Counted from the stretch's first letter, positions 38,398 through 52,092 are shown. The stretch is 64,000 bases of DNA from Siphonodentalium dalli (GCA_032622095.1 CP136069.1:40276194-40340193), one strand, 5' to 3'. Notes: generated by a model from the sequence alone, not told the origin. Numbers and translations: made by a program.

Positions 38398-41002
38398 TGT
38401 CAATGACACTGTAGCTCAACTTGGAAAGGGAATAATTAATGTATTACAGTCAATGGAGCAATTTAGGAATGTGGAAAGTTGAATACTAGTTTATAGACAT
38501 GAAGAGAAAAGTAAAATCCAAGATGGCTGCTAGCGGCCATGTTTTCGGTCGAATGACCCCAAAATGAGTCGTTCCCATCTACATGTCATCGTTAACATTT
38601 ATGACAAATTTTATGATGATCAGACTAAAGGTACGACATGTAGCCCGTGCTAAAGAATTTAGTCATACAAAGAGTAAAATCCAAGATGGCTGCTGGTGGC
38701 CATGTTTTCGGCCGAATGACCCCAAAATGAGTCGTTCCCGGCCGAATGACCCCAAAATGAGTCGTTCCCATCTACATGTCATCGTTAACATTCATGACAA
38801 TTTTTATGATGATCAGACGAAATGTACGACCTGTAGCCCGTGCTAAAGAATTTAGTCATACAAAGAGTAAAATCCAAGATGGCTGCTGGCGGCCATGTGT
38901 TTTGGCCAAATGACCCCAAAAGTACTCGTTCCCATCTACACATCAATATTAACATCCATGACAAATTTCATGATGATCAGACGAACAGTACGAACTGTGG
39001 CCCGCGCTAATGGATTAAATTTTTAAATGCAAGATGGCTGCTGGCGGCCATGTTTTTTGTCCGAATGACCCCAAGATGACGCGTTCCCATCTACATGTAC
39101 ATTCCAATTTCAACAGCCATGACAAATTTTATGATGATCAGACAAAAGGTACGACCTGTATCCCGTGCTAAAGGATTTAGTCATACAAAGAGTAAAATCC
39201 AAGATGGCTGCTGGCGACCATGTTTTTTGGCCAAATGACCACAAAATTACTCGTTCCAATCTACATGTCATTGTTAACATCCATGACAAATTTTATGATG
39301 ATCAGACGAACAGAACGACCTGTGGCCCGTGCTAATGGATTAAATTTTGAAATCCAAGATGGCCGCTGGCGGCCATGTTTTTTGTCCGAATGACCCCAAA
39401 ATGACTCGTTCCCATCTACATTCCAATATCAACAGCCATGACAAATTCTATGATAATCAGACAAAAGGTACGACCTGTAGCCCGTGCTAAAGGATTTAGT
39501 CATACAAAGAGTAAAATCCAAGATGGCTGCTGGTGGCCATGTTTTTTGGCCGAATGACCCCAAAATGACTCGTTCCCATCTACATGTCATCATTAACATT
39601 CATGACAAATTTTATGATGATCAGGCTAAAGGTACAACCATGTAGCCCGTGCTAAAGGATTTAGTCATACAAACAGTAAAATCCAAGATGGCTGCTGGCG
39701 ACCATGTTTTTTGGCCGATTGACCCCAAAATTACTCGTTCCCATCTACATGTCATTGTTAACATTCATGACAAGTTTTATGATGATCAGACGAACAGTAC
39801 GAACTGTGGCCCGTGCTAATGGATTAAATTTTAAAATGCAAGATGGCTGCTGGCGGCCATGTTTTTTGTCCGAATGACCCCAAAATGACTCGTTCCCATC
39901 TACATTCCAATTTCAACAGCCATGAGAAATTTTATGATGATCAGACTAAATGTACGACCTGTAGCCCGTGCTAAAGGATTTAGTCATACAAAGAGTAAAA
40001 TCCAAGATGGCTGCTGGCGACCATGTTTTTTGGCCGATTGACCCCAAAATTACTCGTTCCCATCTACATGTGATTATTAACAATCTTGACAAATTTTATG
40101 ATGATCAGACTAAAGGTACGACCTGCAGCCCGTGCTAAAGAATTTAGTCATACAAAGAGTAAAATCCAAGATGGCTGCTGGCCGCCATGTTTTTTGGCCG
40201 AATGACCCCAAAATTACTCGTTCCCATCTACATGTCAATATTAACATCCATGACAAATTTCATGATGATCAGACGAACAGTACGACCTGTGGCCCGGGCT
40301 AATGGATTGAATTTTGAAATCCAAGATGGCCGCTGGCGGCCATGTTTTTTGTCCAAAATGACTCGTTCCCATCTACATTCCAATTTCAACAGCCATGACA
40401 AATTTTATGATGATCGGACTAAAGGTACGACCTGTAGCCCGTGCTAAAGGATTTAGTCATACAAAGAGTAAAATCAAAGATGCCTGCTGGCGGCCATGTT
40501 TTTTGGCCGAATGACCCCAAAATGACTCGTTCCCATCTACATGTCATTATTAACATTCTTGACAAATTTTATGATGATCAGACTAAAAGTTGGACCTGTA
40601 GCCCGTGATAAAGGATTTAGTCATACAAAGAGTAAAATCCAAGATGGCTGCTGGTGGCCATGTTTTTGGGCCGAATGACCCCAAAATTACTCGTTCCCAT
40701 CTACATGTCAATATTAACATCCATGACAAATTTCATGACGATCAGACAAACAGTACGCCCTGTAGCCCGTGCTAATGGATTGAATTTTGAAATGCAAGAT
40801 GGCCACTGGCGGCCATGTTTTTTTACCGAATGACCCCAAAATGAATCATTCTGGTCTAAATGTTGATGTCAACAGCTATGACAAATTTCAGAATGATCCG
40901 ACCAAAGGTATGACCTGTAGACTGCATTGTTGACGCCTTACGTACACGCACACACGGACGACAAAGCCATGGCAATAGCTCAAAGTTGAGCTAAAAACTC
41001 AA
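38389..41002. repeat. Array 2: inverted version of array 1
   Basis: Begins ATGAAAGTGTCAATGACACT and ends in a GT/AC tract, GCCATGGCAATAGCTCAA and GTTGAGCT. About 16 units of ~160 bp lie between, on the opposite strand to array 1. Same two unit types. Confidence 0.85.
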
Positions 41003-41180
41003 CGGGCTAGCATCACCAAATTCAACCTCGGGGGGAACCTCATTCTGCTGAGGTGTAAGCAGAATGAGGTCCCCAGAGGGTGAATTTGGTGATGCTAGCC
41101 CGCTATGCGGGGTAGCATCACTAAATTCACCCTCTGGGGACCTCATTCTGCAAATGACAGACACACTATTTCAAGGCTTG
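41000..41180. mobile_element. Family B right part, abutting array 2
   Basis: One and a half palindromes, then CAGACACACTATTTCAAGGC. Confidence 0.6.
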
Positions 41181-41394
41181 ATATCCACATGCAACAGGTT
41201 TTGGTCCAGTCATTGCAGGGCCAATACTATACAACTTCTATGTGTAATTTACAAGATGATAACATTTTGAGTTCTATAATCGGCAACACTACACATTGCA
41301 TGTACTTTATTATGATCGGATTCTTATTAGTAATACTCGATCTTTGAATAATATCAATAGAAGCAGTCTACAGTTAGAAACTGTTTTTATGTTT

Positions 41395-41765
41395 ACCCAT
41401 ACCATAGTATGGTAAACATAGTGTCGTTGCCCGGATTGACCACTCGTCGTTCGTCTGTCTGTCCGTAGACACTTTACGAGTAATGCGATAACTCAAACAT
41501 TTTCTATCCGATCGAAACCAAATTTTGTATATGGGTTTCTCAGCCCAAAATACAGATCGAGTTCGAATTTGGGTATGATCCGAGTTTTTGTTACAGAGTT
41601 ATGGCCCTTTTTCAACTTAGAATTCACGCATTCTGCCATAACTCAAACATTTTTTATCTGATTGGAACCAAATTTGGTATGTGAGTTTCACAGCCCAAAA
41701 TACAGATCGAGTCCGAATATGGGTTTGTTCTGATTAATTTTAAAGGAGTTATGACCCTTTTTCAA
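41395..41765. repeat. D-like element with two internal units
   Basis: A short hairpin CATACCATAGTATGGTAAAC, then twice CGATAACTCAAACATTTTCT-type / AAAATACAGATCGAGT.CGAA units, followed by a T-rich tract. Confidence 0.5.
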
Positions 41766-41799
41766 GAATTTTTTTTTTTTTTTTTTAAATTCATTTTTT

Positions 41800-43970
41800 T
41801 TAGATTTAGCTCCTTGCTAAATTTAGCATATACAGATATTTTAATAACAATAATTTTTTTTTTTAAATAATAAAAATAAAATTGACACTTTCATTTATTT
41901 TAGTTTTATACGATTAATTAGGTGTGATATCCTGTTTTGAAAATATGAAGTATTTATTGCAATAGTTTCATGTAATATAATGATATCCATAAATTACCAT
42001 GTGATCATCCAACATCCAGAGTATATGAGAGGATTTTTATAGATGTTGTCATTCCAAGTGAAATCTGTTATGAAATGAGTGATGACATATGATACAGAGC
42101 TCTGGTGGGTCAAGCAAGATAAACAACACTGGTGGCTGGCTGTTTGTTTATTCTAACTGTCAAATTGATTAATGGCAGCACAAGACTGGTGTTTTTCCTA
42201 TTCTTGAAATTTCATTACAGGGTGAGATAAGGGCCCCCTCACCTATATAAGTGTCTTCTAAATTCCATTAATTTGCTTCAAAAATAATTAACCCTTTCCA
42301 AGGTTTCCATAGACACATGCTATAGTGTATCTCTTAATATATATTGGGTATCTTTTCACACTATTCACTTCTATCAGTTTTGGTATTGACTGATTAATTG
42401 ATTTTTGAAAAATATATTAACCCTTCAGACACGTGCTTTCAAAATTAAAACAACAGCTGATAGCCTATATGATTTATCTATGCAATGGGGAAACAGGCAG
42501 ATAAATATACATGACTATTGTAAGTGATGACTTGTTTTGAAAATCAATATGGTATATGTTAGTATTTCCAGGAACCTTATTTTCCCATTTTCATGGTTGA
42601 TTGAATTTTAGGGGCCACAGAGCACTTAGAAGATTAACATTGAAGGTTGTGGCTTTTAGTGCCCAAGCTACTTGTAAAACATTGTAATGTGTGAAACCAT
42701 TCAAATGAGGGCTAACTTACTTTCTTTTATATGAACGATTTAGTGGTCATAGGGGCCAGCATCCCCATCATATTATGTCTGTATAACATTATATAGATAA
42801 TACTTTTGAATTGTATAAACTACATATATTTTTGAAAACCATACACCCCTGTTATGAAACACTTAATCTTATTTAATACACAGGTCAGATCTGATCTTAT
42901 ATCTGTCCATGTTTGATAAACAAATAACTGAGGGGGGGGGGGGTAATTAAAGTACCATTTAAATACGAGATGGAATCCCCTACATATATGTCGTTCTAAG
43001 CAGTCTGGCTTGTCAACAATTATAATTTCTCTTTAGAAGTGAATAATAAATTTTGAATATCTGGCATGTCAAAAGTGGCAAAGATAGGGATTTATCACTT
43101 TTGCTTCCAATGAGTTAACTTAAACTCATAAATATGTCCTCCGAAATCACTAAACCATTGGATCTCACAGTGAGAGGTCCTTGTGTGAATAGGGACAGAG
43201 TTATGAGATTTAAAACTACTCCTCCCCAACCCAAATACTTCTTAAGACAAATTATTTGAGCTTTTGATTTCAAGTTGGGTACTGATATATGGATTAATTC
43301 CTGTGATCATATCTTTGACAAATTATCAGTTATGGCTAGTCACTATCGCCAAGGTATGGGTTAAACATCTGCCGATCGTGATCGGCCTCTTGTTCATTGT
43401 TGCCGTCTTGTAATTTACATGTATAGAAGTTTTATAGTAAAAGCTCCAGGTTGGATTAAGCCACACCAGAAAATTATTAAATGCAGCGAAATAGTCACCT
43501 TTGAGGGGGATATTTGGATTCTGGCCTGCCCATGTTACAATTTGCAACGATTACAATACATACATCCAAACTGAAAATTGGGCCAGTTTACAACTTTCGC
43601 AAATTTTGCATAGTTCTGTAGTTTTGACACCGTCTTTCTCAAAGGCATGAAAACTGAAGTGTTTCCATACAGGCGATTTTAATTTCATGGCGGCACCGGT
43701 TGAGAACTTGTAAATTTATCATGGCCTGATAGTTCAAATGTCATCGAGACATCGGCCATTGATATAACGGAAGAACAACAATTTTGTTTGATTTAACAGA
43801 ACAGGAAACTATGGAATTATTGCAGTTACAGCCAATGAAAAGAGTTCTCTAGAATGCTTGGGCATTGTTTAGACTAAAATACGGATCGAAAATATACCAG
43901 AATTACAGAACGAAGCGAGTAGCGCACCGCCGGTAAACATCGTGATTCACCGAAACCTAGTAAGGGACAT
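41800..43970. other. AT-rich stretch, nothing recognised
   Basis: No exon with matching splice sites and no repeat family seen elsewhere in the window, apart from a poly-G run near 42935. Confidence 0.5.
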
Positions 43971-44102
43971 GGAAAGAAAACAATTGAATTCATAAAATGA
44001 GTGTTTATTATTTACATCCAGAGTCGATTCTCATAAGGGACATGGGAAGAAAACAACTGAATTCATAAAATGAGTTTATTTTTTACATCCAGTCGATTCT
44101 CA
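43970..44102 (+). repeat. Tandem duplication of a ~66-bp unit
   Basis: GGGACATGGAAAGAAAACAA..ATCCAGAGTCGATTCTCAT repeated twice with small changes. Confidence 0.7.
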
Positions 44103-44227
44103 TCTTATAACAAATACAACAACAAAATCAGCCTTTAACAATAATATGTAATCATCACTTATCATTCAACATTCACAAATCATTGATTTATTCTTGAACT
44201 GGGACTTACTATTTTAATAATTTGTAT

Positions 44228-44749
44228 TAAAGATACGGGCAGCGTTGGCGGCGGTGGGTATGCTGTTAAAATATTCACCTCAGTCAAAACCGCCATAAAC
44301 AGAAAGAATAGTAAAATATAGACAGACTTTGTTCTTATACCAATCAGAAATATGGCATAAACAGTATGTTATTGTCAATTGTTTTTCCTTTGTTATGTAA
44401 ACAAAAGAAAAAAACGCTACGTTACCTGGCTTTTGTTTAGATCCGGATATGGTAAACATAAAGAGCGTTATTTGTTACTGTTTTCCTGATATGGAAATAA
44501 TAAAGAGCGTTTATGTAATTTTTGTGTGATTAACCAATAGAATTGCGCTGTGTTTATGTAAACAGAAGCACAATTTCTGTAACATGAGCAGGCTCTTGTT
44601 TACTTACAGCATCGTACGTCTTGACGACAATATACTATTTACGCGCTGATTATGTTTGGCATATGAACAAAACTATATATATTTTAATATTCCTTCTGTT
44701 GATGGCGATTTGAACAAATATGAATATTTCTGCAACGAACCGTGCCTTT
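44228..44749 (+). repeat. Duplicated ~520-bp segment, copy 1
   Basis: Nearly identical in the same orientation to 49220-49731, from GCGTTGGCGGCGGTGGGTAT to ATTTCTGCAACGAAC. Confidence 0.8.
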
Positions 44750-44789
44750 GAGATCAAGTAAGAGATCTTTGTTAGTCAATATCATATAT

Positions 44790-45047
44790 TTAACTCTTTC
44801 ATGACGGGAGCTGTGCTGGTGCAGCATTAAATATGCCAGTGCATTCTCTTATATATGCAAGTCTCCCACAGGGAGCCTTGCATATATAAGAGAATGCACT
44901 GGCCTACAAGGTCAAGGTAAATATTGTTGAGCCAATTTATTCTCTTATATATTCGAGGCTCCCTATGGGAGATTCGCATATAAAAGCGAATGCATTGGCA
45001 CAGGGTTTTGGCAAATTTTCAGGATGCTCAACTCACATAAGGGTTAA
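44790..45047. mobile_element. Family A'' element, copy 5
   Basis: TTAACTCTTTCATGACGGGAGC to CATAAGGGTTAA with two clear palindromes, 258 bp. Confidence 0.75.
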
Positions 45048-45397
45048 AAGACAAATTCTCAAAAATACCACACAGTTAATAGAAAGGATGAATGCTCCAG
45101 TTCTGTGAATAGGGTGGGAAGATATTCACTAAGAAACAAGGCACCAAGTAATGTTCACTGCCGACGCCCCTTCAATTACATGCAAAAATACGAGTTAACC
45201 CTAATTTACGGTCTGTAAAATCGGCCCTAAAAAATAAAAAAATATTTATTTTCAATATTTTTTTTTTTGTTGGGTATGCTTAATTATGCTATAGCGAATT
45301 TAAAAACAAACTGGTTAAAACCTTAGGGGCATGTTATAACTCAAAACAATCACCAAGTATTCATAGTAATAATTTTGATGCCAATGAAAAATGTAAG

Positions 45398-45626
45398 ATT
45401 CCCTGGCACTAAACCGACAAAATAAGTCTGTTAAAGAATATAAGAAAAAATTATTAAAATTGTAAAAAAATTAAAAAAATAATAACAAATGATGAAAAAT
45501 TGTTAGGCCAATGCATTCTCTCATATATGCGAGGTGACCTATGGTCGACTCGCATATATAAGAGAATGCATTGGCACAGGGTATATGGGTTGATACAAAA
45601 ATGGGACCTGGCACTGAAAGGGTTAA
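45398..45626. mobile_element. Family A' element, copy 2, left end decayed
   Basis: Right end CCTGGCACTGAAAGGGTTAA; contains one 69-bp palindrome (an arm change gives CTCTCATATATGCGAGGTG). Confidence 0.65.
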
Positions 45627-45773
45627 CTCATAGTCGGCAGTGAGTAATGTGCAAAAATTATAACAGTCTGTAAAAACACCACCAAGTGGGAGAATGTGAA
45701 GAAATAGATAAACTTTGTTCTTATATTCACTACTGAAAGTTCTCCAAAAACAGAATTTTGTGTGTTGAAACCA

Positions 45774-46313
45774 TTAAAGGGATACTGTAATCAAATGTTG
45801 TTGTTGGTTTCTATAGTCTCAAGAGTCGTAGAATAAGGTAACCAGATTTTGATTGTTTGAAAGTCTGTTGAGTGCGACGTAATGCTACGGATGGCAGATA
45901 AGTTGGAATGCGAAAATACAAATTGTCGTTGTCGAGTAATTTTTGTACGTGTTCAAGCAAATGTATAAATAAATGTTATATTATATGCATACTAGTCCCA
46001 TATACTCATTTAAGTTATTGTATAGCCACTTGCCAGTGAGTTGCTTGGGTTTTCGCCCCGTATCAACATAATTTTTTACACGATCATGTGTGCCACGCGT
46101 TTCCCAATCCACTATCTGTTAATAATTTTTTTATGGCTCCAGCCATAAATTAAATTTATATCAAATTATTAACTTTGATTTAAGATGACCTATTAACCTG
46201 AACGTTTACAGAATACATCTTCGTCTCAAATTACTTAATTTTCTATATATAATTGATATAGATCATCGTTATTGCCGGGAATTTATTGAAAATGGCGTAC
46301 AGTACCCCTTTAA
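45774..46313. mobile_element. Family I TTAA element
   Basis: Ends TTAAAGGGATACTGTA and TACAGTACCCCTTTAA, 540 bp. A related end, TTAAAGGGGTACTGTA, occurs at 52481. Confidence 0.65.
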
Positions 46314-46507
46314 ACATCCCTAATCGCGTAACAAGTTCAAATATTTTTAGTCTAAATATTATTTTCAGATTATTTTTCAATGCTTTAACCTTTTCAATTG
46401 TTTAATGTCATGTTTTGGACAATCATCAGTAATGCCACTGTTAAGATAATTAATGTTAAGATAACAACGGTTTCTAAATGTGAAATCTCATTAATGGAGA
46501 GTTATTA

Positions 46508-46838
46508 TTAAAGGTACTCAATCCGATTAGACGCTCCTAAATTACTATTTCTTTGGCTTTGGGGGTAAAAAATATTTGATTCGAGTCGAGGAACCCACCC
46601 TTCAAAGCTCTGTTAATGATAACCACTTGATTTTAGAGTTATCCATCTTACACCCGCAATTTTTCTGTAATTTCTCCGTTTGAGACGTGGAAGTGGCCCA
46701 CATCTCCAAAAATCGATATCTGATCACTCTGAGCTTTGAAGGGTGGTGGGTTCCTCGACTCGAATCAAATATTTTGTTTACCCCCGAAGCCAAAGAAATA
46801 GTAATTTAGGGGTGCTTAATCGGATTTAGTACCTTTAA
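46508..46838. mobile_element. Family H TTAA element, copy 2
   Basis: TTAAAGGTACTCAATCCGAT to TAGTACCTTTAA, with long inner inverted repeats (CCTAAATTACTATTTCTTTG and CACCCTTCAAAGCTC). Confidence 0.7.
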
Positions 46839-47124
46839 TGAAAATGAGAATAAAGTTGATCTATTCTATGTACATGTTGATGATAGTTGTATTACAAATT
46901 TTATAAAATTTATCTTATTTCACATGACCCACTCATAGTGTGCTTGTGGGAGAGTTGAACCCCCAAAGAAATTGGATACAAGCTGATTTTGGTGTCATTT
47001 GACGCGGAAAAACACCAGTAACAACATATAACAAGCAGTCGCAGACGGCAGTATCCCCCACCGAATTGTGCAGTTGGGGAAGTGCATTCTCAATGTTTGC
47101 GTTCTCAGTATGTGCTGAACAAGA

Positions 47125-48000
47125 GGTGGGATTTTGTCAAAAAGCCTGGCTTGCGAACTCATTTTAGGTACTGGTCATGGGAACGAATATACCAAAAATC
47201 TTTTAAATCCATTGACATTCGTGGAAATTAGCCCTGTGACGTCGTCCTTTTGCACCAAAAAAAATAAACAAAGTCCAATAACTCTGCTGAAAATATCCGG
47301 CCGGACCTGGTTTGCGAACTCGTTCTAGATACTGGTCATGTGAACTCATATACCAAAAATCTTTGAAAGATTTGTGGAAATGAGCCCTGTGACGTCGTCT
47401 ATTTGCTATTTGGTAAATTCAACAAAAGTAATAAACCAAGTCCAATAACTCCGGTAAAAATATTCGGCCGGACCTGGTTTGCGAACTCGTTCTATATACT
47501 GGTCAAGTGAATGTCACTCATATCCCAAATATCTTTGAAATCCGTTGAGATTTGTGGAAATAAGCCCTGTGATGTCGTCTATTTGCCATTTGGTAAATTC
47601 GACAAAAATAATAAACAAAGTACAATAACTCAGGTAAAAATATCCGGCCGGACCTGGCTTGCGAACTCATTTTAGGTAATGGTCAGGTGAACTCATATAC
47701 CAAATATCTTTTAAATCCGTTGAGATTTGTGGAAATGAGCCCTGTGACGTCATCTATTTGGTATTTGGTAAATTCGACAAAAATAATAAACAAAGTCCAA
47801 TAACTCCGGTAATAATATCTGGCCAGACGTGGCTTGCGAACTCGTTCTAGGTAATGGTCAGGTGAACTCATATACCACAAATCTTTGAAATCCATTTACA
47901 TTTGTTCAAGTTATGACTTTTACAAATTCGGGACAGACGGATGGACGGACGGACGGAACCCATTACTATATCCCCCGCAAATTTTTAATTTGGCGGGGGA
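47125..48000 (+). repeat. Tandem array of five ~176-bp units
   Basis: Units share GGCCGGACCTGG.TTGCGAAC, GTGAACTCATATACCAAA and GAGCCCTGTGACGTCGTCTA. It ends with a GACGGACGGACGGA run and hairpin CCCCCGCAAATTTTTAATTTGGCGGGGG. Confidence 0.75.
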
Positions 48001-48504
48001 TAACAAAATCTGCTGATGGGGAAAATTCAGGGTTCAAAATGGCTGTTTGTTTTGGGGAAAAAGCTGAATTTTTTTGTGGCAGGCGCTCCAATAGATGCCA
48101 AATTCGTAATAAATTGAAATATGCACCAAACAGCCAACAAAATGGACAAAATCGAATGATATTTACATAATTACATTTTGTTCAAAATTGAATAGCCAGT
48201 CCTATAAGAGAGAACAAAAGCTTGAATGATACGAGGGAACTGTGTTGATACCTGGAAATGATATTTGGTTATATCATGAAGGCCACACACATATATATAT
48301 ATGATAAACTTATTGCATTTTCTGCAACCGCATCACTGCGTTTACCCCTTCTCCATAACGTTACACATAACTGCTGCACTCAAAAACACAGATAGCAACA
48401 TTGTGTGAATGTTCAACGTTGAAATATCTTTAAATGATGATCACCTGATACTTAGCATGAGTATGTGGGTAGTAATGATATTTTCAAACAATAAGAAAAA
48501 ACAA

Positions 48505-49140
48505 GAGGTACGCTGTTGCGTGGCATTTGCCCCCGACCGTAGCAATTCGGATTAAGCATGGATGAAACTGCGGATATCCGAGGCAGAGAAAAATTGAATT
48601 TTCTAAGTAAAAAAAGGGCCATAACTCTGGTGAAAATGAGTGGATGAAACCCGCGCTATGCATGTAGCTGTTCCCCCATGCTGCTCTATCACCATACCAA
48701 ATATCAGCTAAATCTGCCCAGCGGTTGCTGAACAATAATGCAAAATGTTTGTACGGACGGACAAAATTGAATTTTCTAAGTAAAAAAAGGGCCATAACTC
48801 TGGTGAAAATGGGTGGACGAAACCCGCGCTATGCATGCAGCTGTTCCCCCATGCTGCTCTATCACCATACCAAATATCAGCTAAATCTGCCCAGCGGTTG
48901 CTGAACAATAATGCAAAATGTTTGTACAGATGGACAAAATTGAATTTTCTAAGTCAAAATAGGGCCATAACTCTGGTGAAAATGGGTGGACGAAACCCGC
49001 GCTATGCATGTAGCTGTTCCCCCATGCTGCTCTATCACCATACCAAATAATAGCTAAATCTGCCAAGCAGTTGCTGAACAATAATGCAAAATGTTTGTAC
49101 GGACAGACGTATGGACGGACGGAGATGTCGACTATATACC
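48505..49140 (+). repeat. Tandem array of three ~174-bp units
   Basis: Units share GAATTTTCTAAGTAAAAAAA, GGGCCATAACTCTGGTGAAA and GCTCTATCACCATACCAAAT; it ends with GTATGGACGGACGGA. Confidence 0.75.
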
Positions 49141-49219
49141 CGCCGACTTCAAGTGTGCATTGCATGGTAGTGTAACATAATTTAGGTAGAAGATGTCTCC
49201 CTCCACTCTTGTGTGCCAA

Positions 49220-49731
49220 TTAAAGATACAGCGGCGTTGGCGGTGGGTATGCTGTTAAAATATTCACCTCGGTCAAAAACCTCCATAAACAGAAATAATA
49301 GTCAAAATATAGACAGACCTTGTTCTTATACCAATCAGAAATATGGCATAAACAGTATGTTATTGTCAAATGTTTTTCCTTTGTTATGTAAACAAAAGCA
49401 AAATATGTTACAGAACCTGGATTTTGTTTAGATCCGGATATGGTAAACATAAAGAGCGTTATTTGTTACTGTTTTCCTGATATGGAAATAATAAAGAGCG
49501 TTTATATCATTTGTATGTGATTAACCAATAGAATTGCGCTGTGTTATGTAAACAGAAGCAAAACTTCTGTAACACGAGCAGGTTCTTGTTTACGTACACC
49601 ATCATACGTCTTGACGACAATATACTATTTACGCGCTGATTATGTTTGGCATATGAACAAAACTATATATATTTTAATATTCCTTCTGTTGATGGCGATT
49701 TGAACAAATATGAATATTTCTGCAACGAACG
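49220..49731 (+). repeat. Duplicated ~520-bp segment, copy 2
   Basis: See 44228-44749. A diverged reverse-complement piece also occurs around 58500-58640. Confidence 0.8.
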
Positions 49732-50296
49732 CCTTTAAACCTTTAAACATACCTGTTTATTAATTTTCAGGAAAATAATCTGCCCTGCACAATGCTTAAT
49801 CGCCTAATTTGGGTCTGCACATTTATTGGAAAATTTCATCACCTAATTCCTATAAGACAAACTTCAGAAGCTACCAACGTTTATGCTTCCACAATTGTAA
49901 TATTTAGGAATTGTGTCAAGCTTGCGATCAAAATACTAAATACATTTATTGTTTTACAAATAATGTTTCATCGTCGCTATGGGAATATTCACGGAAGACT
50001 ACCATGAAAATCAGCAATATAAAACAGGACGGAAACAGAGTATTTCAGGATCCAGTTGTTTATAGGAGTATGGGGAAGTAGATATTTTAATTAGTTTAAA
50101 TACAGCTTGTGGGCAAGTGATTGGTGAAATGTTCATATCAAATTGAACAGTTTTCTGACGCATGGTCTGGACGGCTAGAGCGTGCTAAAGCGTGTAATCC
50201 TACTTTGATCCAGTAGTGTACTTGTTGCTTGTTCTTGATAAATTCCCTTGTTGACTTGTGGAGGCACCACAAGATAAATTGTGTAGAAATCTATCT

Positions 50297-50681
50297 TTAA
50301 CCCTTTACCCAACAGAACGGCCCTGTGCCAATGCATTCTCTTATATATGCGAGTCGACCATAGGTCGCCTCGCATATATAAGAGAATGCATTGGCTTAAC
50401 ACATTAAAAATTATAAAATTGTTAAAGAATGTAAGAAAAAATGTTAAAAAGTGTTTTAGACCAATGCATTCTCTTATATATGCGAGGCGACCTATGGTCG
50501 ACTCGCATATATAAGAGAATGCATTGGCACAGGGCATAACTGTAACTATCACAATGTGGTCAAGGAGCCGGTTCCAATGATATCCATATTTGTATGGTTC
50601 TATTGAGACAGACCGAAGATATTTTAGGCTGTTGAAGCTTTATTTGGACGGTTTTGGCCGGTTTGTTGGGTAAAGGGTTAA
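50297..50681 (+). mobile_element. Family A hairpin element, copy 7
   Basis: Complete with both palindromes and TTAA ends, 385 bp. Confidence 0.88.
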
Positions 50682-50683
50682 GT

Positions 50684-50821
50684 AGTATTACACGTTATAT
50701 ACAGCAGAAATCCTTACTCAAAAAGGTCGGAACGTTGGATGAAACGAAGCGCAACTGTTTGCAATTAATTCCATGTACCAACCAGATAGATAACGATATT
50801 TACAAAGCTATACAAGTGTAG
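50684..50821 (+). CDS. Possible coding fragment, unrecognised
   Basis: The frame reads SSITRYIQQKSLLKKVGTLD and then ETKRNCLQLIPC, NDIYKAIQV and a stop. It starts at the edge of a family A element (ends 50681). It could be an exon remnant of the same gene as the frame at 51191-51433, but there is no clean splice donor. Confidence 0.25.
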   Translation, partial: SITRYIQQKSLLKKVGTLDETKRNCLQLIPCTNQIDNDIYKAIQV

Positions 50822-51190
50822 GGGAGGAGCCACGGTTGGGGTTCTGTACTTTCTCAATATTCAAGGACTATTCAAGGTTCAAATCGGATCCAAGGACTAT
50901 TCATTCCAGTGTCGGAAATTCAAGGGCAATTAATTTCTGTGCGAAACGTGAATCATTTTAATGCTATTAAAAGTTGGTTTTCCAGGAATTGGCAGGAAAT
51001 ATAAGTACGGTAATACGAAAATGAGGAATGGAAACCGGCTTTGGGTTTTTATTTGATATAAGCCCATATACTACATACACAGTCTCTAATTAATCACCAA
51101 GTAAAGCAAAACTTGTTACGATCATTTGGAAGATCACCTTATGACTTCAATTCATTTCATTTATTTTCCGTATTTATGCACCGGAAATGA

Positions 51191-51433
51191 TGTTGTTTTT
51201 TCATTGAGAAAATAAATAAAAATAAAACATTGATTCCGATAAAAGTTACTAGAGGCATTAAAGTTGTTCGAGATTGGTTTATACAAGCGGTAGATGATGT
51301 TAGTACCGTCGAACAGTTGAGAAGGAAGCTATTTCTTGGTGAGCTTGGCAACAATGAAGGAGAAAAGATTCCACCAAAAATTAAACCCATTCATGAATTT
51401 CATCAACGATGCCTCAGACGGAAAAAGCGATAA
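51191..51433 (+). CDS. Possible last exon or gene remnant, unrecognised
   Basis: The frame is open from after a TGA at 51188 to a TAA at 51431-51433. It encodes VTRGIKVVRDWFIQAVDD, VEQLRRKLFLGELGNNE and a basic end EFHQRCLRRKKR. Composition looks like real protein. It has no ATG and no clear acceptor. About 250 bp downstream lies sequence (51690-51945) matching the left edge of the window (1-300), so both may be 3' ends of duplicated genes. Confidence 0.35.
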   Translation, partial: CCFFIEKINKNKTLIPIKVTRGIKVVRDWFIQAVDDVSTVEQLRRKLFLGELGNNEGEKIPPKIKPIHEFHQRCLRRKKR

Positions 51434-51689
51434 CCCTCCAACCCAGAATCATGACATTTACAGAAATATTTTTGGGGAATAACAAGACTGGGGACTTCCA
51501 GAAATTAACTGACACTGCTACTATATCTTTACTAGTTTTCAATAGAAGAGACCATACATTGTTTTATTTATTTATGCTATGGTTTCATACACAACAGTTG
51601 TCAATTAGATTTATATAATACTGATAAACCACACACCACAGTGTACTATGTATAGCATATATATGGTCTAATATTACATAATTTTAGGT

Positions 51690-51945
51690 ATTCCCTAGGT
51701 CATGTACTAGTAGTACAATGTTTTTTAAAATATTGGATTGAATTAGTTTATATGAATAACAAAGATCCCATATTTTGGTTAATACCAGGCAGAGGGAGGT
51801 ATCATAGTCCATGCTTACTATGTTCACAAAAAAGTTAAAAATAAAAGCCTCCATCCCTCACTGATTTTCCAAAAAATTGCCTGAAAATAAAAACATTTTG
51901 GCCCTAATTATGGTCTTTTGTTTTTATGCTTTGAAGCTCTCGTAG
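51690..51945. repeat. Second copy of the left-edge segment
   Basis: Matches window positions 1-300 in the same orientation (see that entry) and follows the frame ending at 51433. Confidence 0.55.
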
Positions 51946-52092
51946 GCAATAAATCAATGCGAATATAGTGGAGTTCATAGAGACATACTGCAAATCAAAT
52001 TAAAACTGTGGCGACTCAAAAATCAAAAATGATTTGATTCAATTCGGGAGATTGAATCGAGAATAAAAATTTTAAATATAAATTTTTATTTC

